28,414 nt of DNA from Chloroflexota bacterium (lineage in GTDB: Bacteria > Chloroflexota > Dehalococcoidia > GIF9 > UBA5620): NCBI GenBank assembly GCA_026389735.1, contig JAPLHH010000110.1, positions 1-28,414 of the forward strand, read 5' to 3'. Both the position numbers and the translations under genes were made by a program. A model generated the notes under the pieces. It saw nothing but the letters and a program-made list of their open reading frames with translations. It did not search any database and was not told the origin of the DNA. Shown here piece by piece: positions 7,079 to 14,477 of this stretch. How positions within the stretch are numbered: the first letter of the stretch is position 1; the number at the start of each line of letters is the position of its first letter.

Positions 7079-7576
7079 GTGTTGGCTTTCGTGTTGTTTG
7101 ATACATGTTTGGGTTGGATGGGGGTGGTGAGTTCGCCCAACGGACTCAGAATGGTTATTCTCCCTCAGAAATCTAAGGAAGCAGTGCTTTGCCAAGTTAT
7201 GAATTATGGCTGCGCTGCTGAAGAGCAGGCTACTGCTTTGTTTGGCGATTTGCCGCATAGATTGAGGCGATATTTAGAGAGTGAACCTGTGGATTTCCCC
7301 GACAAGCTGGATTTGGTTGAGGCAACTCGTTTTCAGCAGAATGTGTGGCAGATAGTGCGAACGATACCTTACGGTGAGACCAGGAGTTATGGCTGGGTAG
7401 CCAATAAGTTAGATTCGCCCAAAGCAGCCAGGGGTGTGGGGCAAGCCTTGACTAGAAACCCACTGCCGATTGTGATCCCGTGCCATCGAGTAATTAGCAG
7501 CAATGGTAGTTTAGGTGGTTTTAGTGGTGGTGTGGAAATCAAAGAGTTCTTGCTCCATTTAGAACACGCTTCTTGA
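7079..7576 (+). CDS. ogt: Methylated-DNA--protein-cysteine methyltransferase
   Basis: The protein transfers alkyl groups from O6-alkylguanine in DNA to its own cysteine, a one-time repair reaction. The acceptor motif is IPCHRVI, with Cys135. Downstream is GSLGGFSGGVEIKEFLL, and upstream QQNVWQIVRTIPYGETRSYG, the helix-turn-helix and wing that flip the base. The open frame reaches back to 6965 inside the macro-domain gene, but AGAGGG at about 7069-7074 points to GTG 7079 (or TTG 7082). This gives 165 aa, the normal length for an Ogt without the regulatory Ada domain. It probably ends the operon that begins at 4910. Nearness to an ADP-ribose hydrolase fits a stress or repair setting but is not proof of a link. 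Confidence 0.93.
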   Translation: MLAFVLFDTCLGWMGVVSSPNGLRMVILPQKSKEAVLCQVMNYGCAAEEQATALFGDLPHRLRRYLESEPVDFPDKLDLVEATRFQQNVWQIVRTIPYGETRSYGWVANKLDSPKAARGVGQALTRNPLPIVIPCHRVISSNGSLGGFSGGVEIKEFLLHLEHAS

Positions 7577-7590
7577 AAGCGGTTGTATTT

Positions 7591-7620
7591 TTGACAAGTG
7601 CGTCCTTCGCAAGGTATCTT
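7591..7620 (+). promoter_or_regulatory. Promoter for the crotonase gene
   Basis: TTGACA at 7591-7596 and TATCTT at 7615-7620 are separated by 18 nt. Transcription would start near 7627, about 35 nt before the ATG at 7662. The -35 box is perfect and the -10 box matches four of six. Confidence 0.5.
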
Positions 7621-7661
7621 TCACATCTGCGTGTCACCGGCAAAATATGAAAGGAGAACCG

Positions 7662-8525
7662 ATGGAATACAGCCAGATATTATACGAGGTATCCAATAGA
7701 ATTTTGACAATAACGCTCAACAGGCCGGAGAGATTAAATGTTTTCAGTCCGGTTATGTGCCAAGAACTCGTTGATGCTTTTGGCAGAGCTGATGCTGATG
7801 ACGATGTGCGAGTTGTAATTGTGACTGGTGCTGGACGTGCTTTCTGCGCCGGGGCCGATTTGGATCCTAAGTCTGGAATTTTTGAAAGATACTCGGCTGA
7901 ACGTCATGGTGACTCCGAAGCTTATAGAGACCTAGCTGGCTTGCTAACCTTGCAAATCTATGACCTGAAAAAGCCGGTAATCGCCGCTATTAACGGGCCG
8001 GCTGTTGGGGTGGGAATAACTATGACGCTAGCCATGGACATCCGGCTGGCGTCTGAAAATGCCAGGATTGGGTTTGTTTTCACCAGGCGAGGTGTAGTTG
8101 CTGAAGGGGCTAGCACGTGGTTTCTACCTCGCATTGTTGGTATGGGTAAAGCTGCGGAGTGGATTCTTACAGGCAGGGTGTTTGGAGCTCAAGAAGCGCT
8201 TGCTAATGGATTGGTGATTGAAGTATTGCCGCCAGATGCTTTAATTCCTCGGGCACGCGAAATCGCTTCAGAAATTGCCCATAATACCTCCGCGATTTCT
8301 GTGGCTCTTTGCCGCCAGCTTCTATGGAAAATGTTGGGGGCAGGCCATCCAATGGAAGCGCATAAGATCGATTCGAAGGCTTTTCGGTGGTCTCTTCAAC
8401 AGCCGGATGCCCGCGAAGGCATCATGTCATTTCTTGAGAAAAGACCTCCGAATTTCACGATGAAACCCAGCACTGATATGCCTGACTTTTACCCGTGGTG
8501 GACTGACAGACCATTCACGTGGTAG
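7662..8525 (+). CDS. Enoyl-CoA hydratase/isomerase (crotonase) family protein
   Basis: Crotonase-fold enzymes hydrate or isomerise enoyl-CoA thioesters. The 287-aa protein has LTITLNRPERLNVFS, the first oxyanion-hole loop GAGRAFCAGADLDP, the second loop INGPAVGVGITMTLAMDIRL, and RRGVVAEGASTWFLPRIVG, where the Glu occupies the usual catalytic-acid region. The last of these is typical of hydratase members with an RRG(I/V)xxE segment. The chain ends with an aromatic tail (FYPWWTDRPFTW). ATG 7662 is preferred over ATG 7647 because AAGGAG (7651-7656) lies 5 nt upstream of the former and downstream of the latter. It stands alone behind its own promoter. Fatty-acid or aromatic-acid beta-oxidation is likely; the exact substrate cannot be read from sequence. 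Confidence 0.92.
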   Translation: MEYSQILYEVSNRILTITLNRPERLNVFSPVMCQELVDAFGRADADDDVRVVIVTGAGRAFCAGADLDPKSGIFERYSAERHGDSEAYRDLAGLLTLQIYDLKKPVIAAINGPAVGVGITMTLAMDIRLASENARIGFVFTRRGVVAEGASTWFLPRIVGMGKAAEWILTGRVFGAQEALANGLVIEVLPPDALIPRAREIASEIAHNTSAISVALCRQLLWKMLGAGHPMEAHKIDSKAFRWSLQQPDAREGIMSFLEKRPPNFTMKPSTDMPDFYPWWTDRPFTW

Positions 8526-8554
8526 CGAAGTCTCTTCAAATAGACAGTGTCTAA

Positions 8555-8571
8555 ACTCTCTCCTTGAGAGT
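8555..8571. terminator. Hairpin between convergent crotonase and dnaE genes
   Basis: ACTCTC (8555-8560) pairs with GAGAGT (8566-8571) around a 5-nt loop, with a short T-tract only on the minus-strand side. A smaller palindrome, TAGACAGTGTCTA, lies just upstream. It could end transcription from either side, but without a strong U-tract it is weak. Confidence 0.3.
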
Positions 8572-8592
8572 GAGTCCGCTTCTGGAACAAAT

Positions 8593-11500
8593 CTACTGAC
8601 CATCTTTTAGTCTTAAGCTGTTATCCCCCAGTATGCTATCTATTTCTTGTGCTAATTCAGGACAATAGCTGATGGTGTTTGACAGCCTCATATTGACTGT
8701 CTCTTCTGTGGTGACTATGGTGAGCAGGACACTGTCTTGTCCTGGATAGCGGGCGAGAATGTCCATGACCTGACTGAGGCGTGTTACATCTTCTTCAGTT
8801 TCGTCACTTTGGGTGATATTAATTGTTATTTTGCGTGGCAATGAAGGTTGTGTAGCTGGCTTGGTCTCCTGTCCCTCTTCACTATCTGGTTGGTATTGAC
8901 GTACCCGATAGCAATTGACGTTTACCCTGTCGTCTCTCAACTTTACAGTACCTTCTACCAGAAGGATTTTGCCTTCTTGCCATACCTCTTTTGTCTGGTT
9001 GTAGACCTCAGACCAGGCGGTGACTTCGATGTTGCCGTCTAGGTCTTCTAGAGTGGCGATGACGAAAGGGCGTCTGTCCCTGGTATAAAGTTGGCGCATA
9101 GAGGTTACCATTCCAGCGATAATCACTTTTTCCCCGACCATTTCGGCGTCGATTCCACCACAGAGCGTAGTGGTAGCATTAACCAATTTTGGGGCTATCG
9201 AAGTGAGAGGGTGTTCGGAGAAATATACTCCCAGCAGTTCTCGTTCCCAGTCCAGTTTGTCTTTAAGAGGTACGTCAAGGTGGTTCAGATTCAAGTTGGG
9301 GAGTGGCGCCGGCACAGTGTCGCCCCAGAGGTCGAACATGCTGGCCTGGCCTGATTCTCTCAGTCGTTGTTCCCACTGGGCCAGGGATATGATTCGGTCT
9401 ATATCCTGGAGGAGTGTTCCACGAGGAGTCAGGCAATCGAAGACTCCGGCTTTGATTAAGCTTTCTACAACCTTTTTGTTGATGCTGTGTAAATCAACGC
9501 GACGGCAGAAATCCTCGATGGATTTGAAAGGGCCGCCTTTTTCTCGAGCTAATATGATGGGTTCGATGGCTGCATAGCCGATATTTTTAATAGCGGTCAG
9601 GCTGAAGCGGATAGCTGCCTTACCATTTCCCTCCTCGATAGCAAAGCTGGCTTGGCTTTTATTAACGTCCGGAGGTAATACGGGGATACCCAGGCGGCGG
9701 CATTCAGCAACGGCTGAGGTAAGTCTGTCTGGATGAGCAGCATAGGTGTTTAAAAAAGCAGTCATGTACTCAACAGGGTAGTTGGCTTTAAGATAGGCTG
9801 TTTCGTAAGCGATTAGGGCGTAGCTCACGCTATGAGCTTTATTGAAGGCATAGCCAGCGAAAGGCTCGATCAAGGCAAAAATCTCAGCAGCTATTTCAGC
9901 AGACACCCCATTTTTGTTGGTGCCGTTTATGAAATTTTGCCGTTCTTTTTTCATTACTTCAGGGATTTTCTTCCCCATGGCTTTGCGGAAAATATCGGCT
10001 TGGCCTAAGCTATAGCCGGCTAAAGCCTGAACTATATGGAGCACCTGGTCTTGGTAAACGATGACTCCGTAAGTTTCCTCTAGAATCTTCTTGACGTCTG
10101 GATGAGGATAACGAATGGACTCAATGCCATGCTTTGCCTTGATGAAGGTTGGTATGTGCTCCATAGGTCCGGGACGGTAAAGAGCTACCATTGCTGCGAT
10201 ATCATTGAAGGTGGTGGGCTTAAGTTCCTTTATGTAGCGGCGCATACCAGCGCTTTCTAGTTGGAAGATACCGCTGGTTTCTCCAGAGGCGAGCAATTCA
10301 AAAGTTGCTGCGTCATTTAACGGGATATGCTGCAAGTCTATGGAGACATCACGATTTTCGGCGATGATTCCTCTGGCTTTGGCTAAGAGGGTGAGATTAG
10401 CCAGTCCAAGGAAATCCAGTTTGAGCAGCCCAAGGCGAGCGACGCTTTCCATGGAGAACTGGGTCATAGTTGCAGCCTGCCCACTATCTTTGGTGGCGCG
10501 TTGTAACGGCATATATTGCGTCAATGGCTCTCTGGATATGACTACTCCGGCGGCATGAGTGCTAGCATGGCGAGCTATCCCTTCTAGCTTCTTGGCAGTA
10601 TCAACCAGATTTTGCACTGCGCTATCTTCGTGGTAAATATCGTACAGCTCTTTATTTTCAGCTAAAGCTTGGTCCAGGGTTATGTTCGGCCTGGGTGTAA
10701 CAAGTCGAGCCACTCTGTCAACCTGGCTGTAAGGCATACCCAGAGCCCTGCCTACATCTCTTAGGGCGGCTCTGGCACCTAAAGTGCCGAAGGTGATAAT
10801 TTGGGCTACATGGTCAGGGCCATATTTTTGGGTGACATAGGCTATCATCTCATCACGGCGGTCGTCTTGGAAATCTAAGTCGATGTCAGGCGGCTCGCGG
10901 CGCTCTATATTTAAGAAGCGTTCGAAGACCAACTTGTTAGGCAGTGGGTCGATGTTGGTGATGCCAAGGCAGTAAAGAGCCAGGCTTGCGGCAGCACTGC
11001 CTCGGACGCCGAAAAGGATGTTTTGTTTTTTGGCGAAGGAAATGAGGTCCCAGACAACGAGGAAATAGTCGGCAAATTGTGTTTGCTTGATGACTTCCAG
11101 TTCGTAAGCCAACCGCTGTTCAATTTCTGGGGTGGGCGATGGATAGCGTTGCTTTAGTCCTTGCCAGCAGAGTTCAGCCAGGTAATCATCGGCGGCTTTG
11201 CCTTTGGGTAAATCTACCCGAGGAAGATGTAGCCGACCAAACTCCAGCTCTAATTGGCACATATCGGCGACTCTTTGCGTGTTATCGAGAGCTTGGGGCA
11301 AGTCGGCGAACATATCTGCCATCTCCTCAGGACTTTTCAGATAGAAGAAATCGCCGGCCATCTTAAGTCTTTTTTCATCGTAAATTGAGGTATTAGTTTG
11401 AATACAAAGCAGCAATTCTTGACTAGCCGAGTCTTCTTTGTTGACGTAATGCACGTCATTGGTAGCCACTATGGGGATATTCAACTGGGAGGATAGAGAG

Positions 11501-12057
11501 AGCAGTCCTTTGTTGACCTGTTCTAGCTCAGGGATAGGATGTCTTTGAATTTCTAAGTAATAATCGCTGAAGGTCTCCTTATACCAACGGGCCTGGGTAG
11601 CAGCTTCTTCGAGGCGTCCTTCCAGAATTAGGCGGGGCAGCTCGCCGTGGGCGCAGGCAGATAATGCGATAAGGCCTTCATGGTGCTGGGCCAGAAGCTC
11701 TTTGTCTACCCTTGGCTTATAATAGAAGCCTTCAAGGTGAGCCTTGGTAATCAGCTGAACCAAGTTGTGATAACCTTGCTGATTTTTGGCAAGCAAGACC
11801 AAATGGTAGGAGTTCTTATCGCTGGCATTTCGACTCTGACGGTTGGTTTCAGCTACGTAAGTTTCACAGCCGATAATGGGCTTTACACCAGCTTCTTTAG
11901 CCGCTGTGTAAAAATCGATGACGCCATGCATGCTTCCATGGTCGGTGATGGCTAGGCTGGTCATGCCTAGTTCTTTGGCTTTGGCAATAACCTGGGGAAT
12001 GCGGCATAAACCGTCAAGCAAGCTATACTCACTGTGGACGTGAAGATGGGTAAACAT
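8593..12057 (-). CDS. dnaE: DNA polymerase III alpha subunit
   Basis: This is the replicative polymerase catalytic subunit, 1154 aa, the usual size for DnaE1. The N-terminal PHP domain (residues 1 to about 200) carries HLHVHSEYSLLDG and ITDHGSMHG. The palm has VRGSAAASLALYCLG (about 351-365) and PDIDLDFQDDRRDE, with catalytic Asp393 and Asp395. The third acid is Asp548 in LLKLDFLGLANL. A helix-hairpin-helix-like region follows, then an OB-fold domain (about 960-1040, IIAGMVTSMRQLYTRDRRPF) and a tail. There is no inserted 3'-5' exonuclease, so this is not PolC; proofreading would come from PHP or a separate epsilon subunit. The start is ATG 12057 with only a weak ribosome site. Identification is secure. 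Confidence 0.98.
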   Translation of the reverse strand: MFTHLHVHSEYSLLDGLCRIPQVIAKAKELGMTSLAITDHGSMHGVIDFYTAAKEAGVKPIIGCETYVAETNRQSRNASDKNSYHLVLLAKNQQGYHNLVQLITKAHLEGFYYKPRVDKELLAQHHEGLIALSACAHGELPRLILEGRLEEAATQARWYKETFSDYYLEIQRHPIPELEQVNKGLLSLSSQLNIPIVATNDVHYVNKEDSASQELLLCIQTNTSIYDEKRLKMAGDFFYLKSPEEMADMFADLPQALDNTQRVADMCQLELEFGRLHLPRVDLPKGKAADDYLAELCWQGLKQRYPSPTPEIEQRLAYELEVIKQTQFADYFLVVWDLISFAKKQNILFGVRGSAAASLALYCLGITNIDPLPNKLVFERFLNIERREPPDIDLDFQDDRRDEMIAYVTQKYGPDHVAQIITFGTLGARAALRDVGRALGMPYSQVDRVARLVTPRPNITLDQALAENKELYDIYHEDSAVQNLVDTAKKLEGIARHASTHAAGVVISREPLTQYMPLQRATKDSGQAATMTQFSMESVARLGLLKLDFLGLANLTLLAKARGIIAENRDVSIDLQHIPLNDAATFELLASGETSGIFQLESAGMRRYIKELKPTTFNDIAAMVALYRPGPMEHIPTFIKAKHGIESIRYPHPDVKKILEETYGVIVYQDQVLHIVQALAGYSLGQADIFRKAMGKKIPEVMKKERQNFINGTNKNGVSAEIAAEIFALIEPFAGYAFNKAHSVSYALIAYETAYLKANYPVEYMTAFLNTYAAHPDRLTSAVAECRRLGIPVLPPDVNKSQASFAIEEGNGKAAIRFSLTAIKNIGYAAIEPIILAREKGGPFKSIEDFCRRVDLHSINKKVVESLIKAGVFDCLTPRGTLLQDIDRIISLAQWEQRLRESGQASMFDLWGDTVPAPLPNLNLNHLDVPLKDKLDWERELLGVYFSEHPLTSIAPKLVNATTTLCGGIDAEMVGEKVIIAGMVTSMRQLYTRDRRPFVIATLEDLDGNIEVTAWSEVYNQTKEVWQEGKILLVEGTVKLRDDRVNVNCYRVRQYQPDSEEGQETKPATQPSLPRKITINITQSDETEEDVTRLSQVMDILARYPGQDSVLLTIVTTEETVNMRLSNTISYCPELAQEIDSILGDNSLRLKDGQ

Positions 12058-12086
12058 AAAGCTTTTTCTTAGGAGGTCTGTTTCTA

Positions 12087-12095
12087 ATTATAGCA
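12087..12095 (-). promoter_or_regulatory. Extended -10 promoter for dnaE
   Basis: Minus strand 12095-12087 reads TGCTATAAT, a perfect extended -10 element. The -35 region (GACACC/GGACAC) is weak, as is common with TGn promoters. Transcription would start near 12080, giving a leader of about 23 nt. Confidence 0.55.
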
Positions 12096-12150
12096 CAGGG
12101 TTTTAGACAGGTGTCCTTGGGATTTTGGAAGTTATAAAAATTTTTTTGGT

Positions 12151-12180
12151 TTGACAACCCGGATGTATACCGACTATTAT
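12151..12180 (+). promoter_or_regulatory. Promoter for the DUF1461 gene
   Basis: TTGACA (12151-12156), 18 nt and TATTAT (12175-12180) form a strong sigma70-type promoter. Transcription would start near 12187. The leader of about 158 nt to the GTG at 12345 contains the palindromic repeat at 12207-12308. Confidence 0.58.
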
Positions 12181-12206
12181 CGTTTGGGTTTTGGGCCATT
12201 TCTGTT

Positions 12207-12308
12207 TGTCACCCTGAGCGGAAGCGAGGGGTCTATAGATTCTTCGCTGCGCTCAGAATGACAGGCCAAGGGCTCAGAATGACAGAGAGGAAATGGCTCA
12301 GAATGATA
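12207..12308. repeat. Imperfect palindromic intergenic repeat with extra right-arm copies
   Basis: The left arm is TGTCACCCTGAGCGGAAGCGA (12207-12227) and the right arm is TCGCTGCGCTCAGAATGACA (about 12244-12263). They are near-perfect inverted copies around GGGGTCTATAGATTC. The right-arm tail GGCTCAGAATGACA recurs at 12271-12284 and, with one change, at 12295-12308. From general knowledge, similar CCCTGAGCG/GCTCAGAATGACA palindromes are dispersed in many environmental bacterial genomes. Here the element lies in the transcribed leader of the DUF1461 gene, where it would fold as a long hairpin. Confidence 0.75.
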
Positions 12309-12344
12309 GACAGAATTGCTAAAAGGTACTCCTGAAGGAGTGAA

Positions 12345-13043
12345 GTGAAGATTATTAAAAATGTGGTCTACTGGTTGTTTGTGTGTTGCTTGCCCGTGCT
12401 GCTTCTAACAAGCGCTATTTGTTGGGAGGTCAACGAGCTTAGGCTTTATGAATATGGCTTCGACAAATATGAAATAAGCCAGACCACTGGCATAGATAAG
12501 CTGGAGCTAAAGAGAGTAGCTCAACATTTAGTCGATTACTTCAATCTAAAGGTAAATACAGCCCAGGTTGTGGTTGGTAAGAGAGGTGAAGAGTTCAACC
12601 TGTTCAATGAGCGGGAGTTAGTTCATCTCCAGGATGTAAGAAGCTTGATTCAGTTGGACTATTTGGTTCAAAGGGGAGCTTTACTCCTACTAATCACCTG
12701 TGTCCTCGTGTTATTTTTTGGTTTCAGGGTTGGGTGGCGGATGCTGGTCAAAGGTTTATCCTGGGGAAGCTTGATTACTGTGGGCCTGATGGTTGTCCTG
12801 GCTCTTTGGGCGTTCTTTGGCTTCGAGAAGCTTTTTATTCTTTTCCACTTGGTCAGCTTTCCTAATGAGTACTGGATGCTTGACCCGGCCAGAGATTATC
12901 TAATTATGTTATTCCCCGAAGGATTTTTCTACGATGCAGCTCTGCTCGGTTTTGGGGCTGTTATGTTGGAAGCTTTGCTCCTTGGTGGTATTGCCTTAGG
13001 TATCTTGAAATTAAAGGCAGAAAAAAGGGAAAGAACTGACTAG
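12345..13043 (+). CDS. DUF1461 family integral membrane protein
   Basis: The protein is 232 aa. There is an N-terminal membrane segment (about 7-27, VVYWLFVCCLPVLLLTSAIC). An extracytoplasmic loop of about 80 residues follows, containing FNLFNERELVHLQDV. Three more hydrophobic segments lie at about 111-130, 138-160 and 195-222. The loop motif FNEREL.HLQDV and the PNEYWMLDPARDYLIMLFPEGFF segment near the C-terminus fit TIGR01906/DUF1461 proteins; their function is unknown. GTG 12345 has AAGGAG 4 nt upstream. The C-terminus is charged (KLKAEKRERTD) and probably cytoplasmic. The gene converges on the FmdB-type gene, with only 31 nt between the stops. Confidence 0.82.
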   Translation: MKIIKNVVYWLFVCCLPVLLLTSAICWEVNELRLYEYGFDKYEISQTTGIDKLELKRVAQHLVDYFNLKVNTAQVVVGKRGEEFNLFNERELVHLQDVRSLIQLDYLVQRGALLLLITCVLVLFFGFRVGWRMLVKGLSWGSLITVGLMVVLALWAFFGFEKLFILFHLVSFPNEYWMLDPARDYLIMLFPEGFFYDAALLGFGAVMLEALLLGGIALGILKLKAEKRERTD

Positions 13044-13074
13044 TAAAATGGTATTTGGGAAGAACGGGGGCAGG

Positions 13075-13311
13075 CTATATGTTGCAGCTGCTGCAACTGG
13101 AAGAGGTACAGCCAGCACATGAGCCGGCAGTGCCAGCTATAGGGGTAGATTCGCCACCGCTGCCTTTGGAAAATGAGGCGAACCGAGAGAGGACTCGTTT
13201 AGCAGCATGCTGGCATCGAGGGCATGAAGCATCTTCGTTGGCTTTGCTTATAGAGCGTAACAGTTCAAACTTGCAATTACACTCAGGGCACAGATATTCA
13301 TAAATAGGCAT
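13075..13311 (-). CDS. FmdB-family zinc-ribbon protein
   Basis: The protein is 78 aa and opens with the family signature MPIYEYLCPECNCKFELL, followed by CPRCQHAAKRVLSRFASF; the two CxxC pairs form a zinc ribbon. The C-terminal tail is rich in Gly, Ser and Cys (CAGCTSSSCSSC). FmdB-type proteins are named from a putative regulator next to formamidase/amide genes and their role is poorly defined. The start is ATG 13311 with GGAGGG 6 nt upstream. A promoter of its own is visible at 13357-13329. Confidence 0.88.
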   Translation of the reverse strand: MPIYEYLCPECNCKFELLRSISKANEDASCPRCQHAAKRVLSRFASFSKGSGGESTPIAGTAGSCAGCTSSSCSSCNI

Positions 13312-13328
13312 TTTGCCCTCCGAATAAT

Positions 13329-13357
13329 AGTTTACCTGGCAATTGAGGCTGAGTCAA
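13329..13357 (-). promoter_or_regulatory. Promoter for the FmdB-type gene
   Basis: On the minus strand TTGACT (13357-13352), a 17-nt spacer and TAAACT (13334-13329) lie just upstream of the GGAGGG ribosome site. The predicted leader is about 10-12 nt. Confidence 0.48.
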
Positions 13358-13366
13358 ACTCCTAAT

Positions 13367-13395
13367 TTGACAAAACCAAGACCTGTGCTTAAAGT
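13367..13395 (+). promoter_or_regulatory. Plus-strand promoter candidate inside the fmdB-nadE intergenic region
   Basis: TTGACA (13367-13372), 17 nt and TAAAGT (13390-13395). No annotated gene follows for 270 nt, so it may serve a small RNA, a microprotein or a long nadE leader. Confidence 0.38.
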
Positions 13396-13640
13396 GTCCG
13401 CAGTAAGGTGCTCTGGTTTTAGTCAAATGGTGCAGTATAAATAGAATAGGAAATGGCAGCAAGGCTGAGGCAGTTCGCTGCTCCTCCAGCCGAAGAGAAG
13501 AAAACTGCGGCGAGCTAATGATGCAGGCGTTTTACTCCCCAATCCAATTAAATACATTCTAACTTACCATTTATCTCTGTTTCTGCTCTTTTTGCAACGA
13601 AATTGTTTTCCCTTGTCATCCTCTGGTGAATTGCTTCGGG
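13396..13640 (+). other. Intergenic stretch with possible small transcript
   Basis: No ordinary gene lies between the FmdB-type gene and nadE. Downstream of the TTGACA promoter there is a hairpin at 13463-13491: arms GGCTG/CAGCC, AGG/CCT and CAG/CTG with a TTCG tetraloop. A 21-codon frame overlaps it (ATG 13453 to TAA 13516-13518), giving an Ala-rich peptide MAARLRQFAAPPAEEKKTAA plus Ser, with a short GGA before the ATG. A weak CTGC/GCAG stem followed by GTTTTA ends near 13535. I cannot assign the region to tmRNA, SRP RNA, 6S RNA or a known riboswitch. Confidence 0.25.
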
Positions 13641-13643
13641 GAG

Positions 13644-13652
13644 TGTTATACT
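13644..13652 (+). promoter_or_regulatory. Extended -10 promoter placed for a near-leaderless nadE mRNA
   Basis: TGTTATACT (13644-13652) is an extended -10 element. A start 6-8 nt downstream falls at about 13659, only a few bases before GTG 13663 and ATG 13666, leaving no room for a Shine-Dalgarno. Confidence 0.5.
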
Positions 13653-13662
13653 AGCAGCTAGT

Positions 13663-14400
13663 GTGATGAAGTCCTCAATTGACGAACTAGCCCGGAAACT
13701 TACTTCGTGGATTAAGGAGACGGTCTCACAAGCTGGGGGTAAAGGGGTGGTCGTAGGGATGAGCGGTGGAGTTGATTCCTCTGTGGCTGCAGTGTTATGT
13801 AAGCGTGCTTTTCCCAAGGCTATACTGGGAGTCATCATGCCTTGCCACAGCAGTAATATTGATAGAGAGCATGCGGAGCTTGTCGCTGCCAGGTTTCATA
13901 TACCTGTTAAGGTTGTTATTCTTGATGAAGTGTTTGATATTTTGATTAAGGCTTTGCCGGGTGACGGTTATGATGCGGCGACAGGGAAGCTGGCGGAAAA
14001 TAATGTCAAACCCAGGCTGCGGATGGTCACCCTCTATTATTTCGCCAACCGCCTCAATTACCTAGTAGTGGGTGCCAGTAATAGGAGTGAATTGTCGGTT
14101 GGCTATTTTACCAAGTATGGAGATGGCGGCTCGGACCTTATGCCTTTGGGCAGCCTGGTTAAAAGCCAGGTGCGAGATTTGGCCAGGTATTTGGATATTC
14201 CCCGAGAAATCATTGATAAGCCGCCTTCGGCAGGTTTGTGGGAGGGGCAGACGGATGAGGGGGAGTTGGGGCTGACCTATGTCGAGCTTGACCGTTACTT
14301 GATTACAGGTGAAGCTGAGAAGAAAATTAAAGAGAAGGTTGATTTTATGATAGGCAAACGCACACATAAACGCTGCCTCCCACCTATTCCGCCGCTATAA
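13663..14400 (+). CDS. nadE: NH3-dependent NAD(+) synthetase
   Basis: The enzyme amidates nicotinic acid adenine dinucleotide with ammonia and ATP, the last step of NAD synthesis. The 245-aa chain has the PP-loop GMSGGVDSSVAAVLCKRAF (about 27-45), VKPRLRMVTLYYFAN, LVVGASNRSELSVGYFTKYG, and DLMPLGSLVKSQVRDLARYL followed by PPSAGLWEGQTDEGELG. All are typical of the short single-domain enzyme, which lacks the N-terminal glutaminase domain, so it should use free ammonia. The start is GTG 13663 or ATG 13666. No ribosome site precedes either, and a promoter -10 ends 10 nt upstream. It is alone between the unexplained intergenic region and recA. Confidence 0.95.
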   Translation: MMKSSIDELARKLTSWIKETVSQAGGKGVVVGMSGGVDSSVAAVLCKRAFPKAILGVIMPCHSSNIDREHAELVAARFHIPVKVVILDEVFDILIKALPGDGYDAATGKLAENNVKPRLRMVTLYYFANRLNYLVVGASNRSELSVGYFTKYGDGGSDLMPLGSLVKSQVRDLARYLDIPREIIDKPPSAGLWEGQTDEGELGLTYVELDRYLITGEAEKKIKEKVDFMIGKRTHKRCLPPIPPL

Positions 14401-14421
14401 AATTATCACCTTGAGTGCAGG

Positions 14422-14450
14422 TTGTGCTGACATAATGCCTGTGTTATGAT
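14422..14450 (+). promoter_or_regulatory. recA promoter with overlapping palindrome
   Basis: TTGTGC (14422-14427), 17 nt and TATGAT (14445-14450), with a TGT extension before the -10. Transcription would start near 14457. The inverted repeat CATAA (14431-14435) / TTATG (14444-14448) sits in the spacer and -10 and could be an operator. It does not match the Bacillus or E. coli LexA box, so SOS control is not shown. Confidence 0.58.
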
Positions 14451-14477
14451 GCGCTTGACTGTTAGAGGAGGTAAGAG

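Noticed and set aside
12207..12308. CRISPR-like repeats
   Set aside because: The copies are partial arms of one palindrome with unequal spacing and no spacer-like units; no cas genes are nearby.
13448..13470. Resemblance of GGAAATGGCAGCAAGG to the SRP RNA core
   Set aside because: The opposing AGGTCAGG strand and the apical GGAA hairpin of SRP RNA are absent.
13548..13838. 96-codon minus-strand frame over the nadE start
   Set aside because: Antisense to the conserved nadE P-loop region and Thr/Ser-rich as shadow frames often are.
14401..14477. LexA/SOS box before recA
   Set aside because: Neither CGAACNNNNGTTCG nor CTGTN8ACAG is present; only an unrelated short palindrome is seen.
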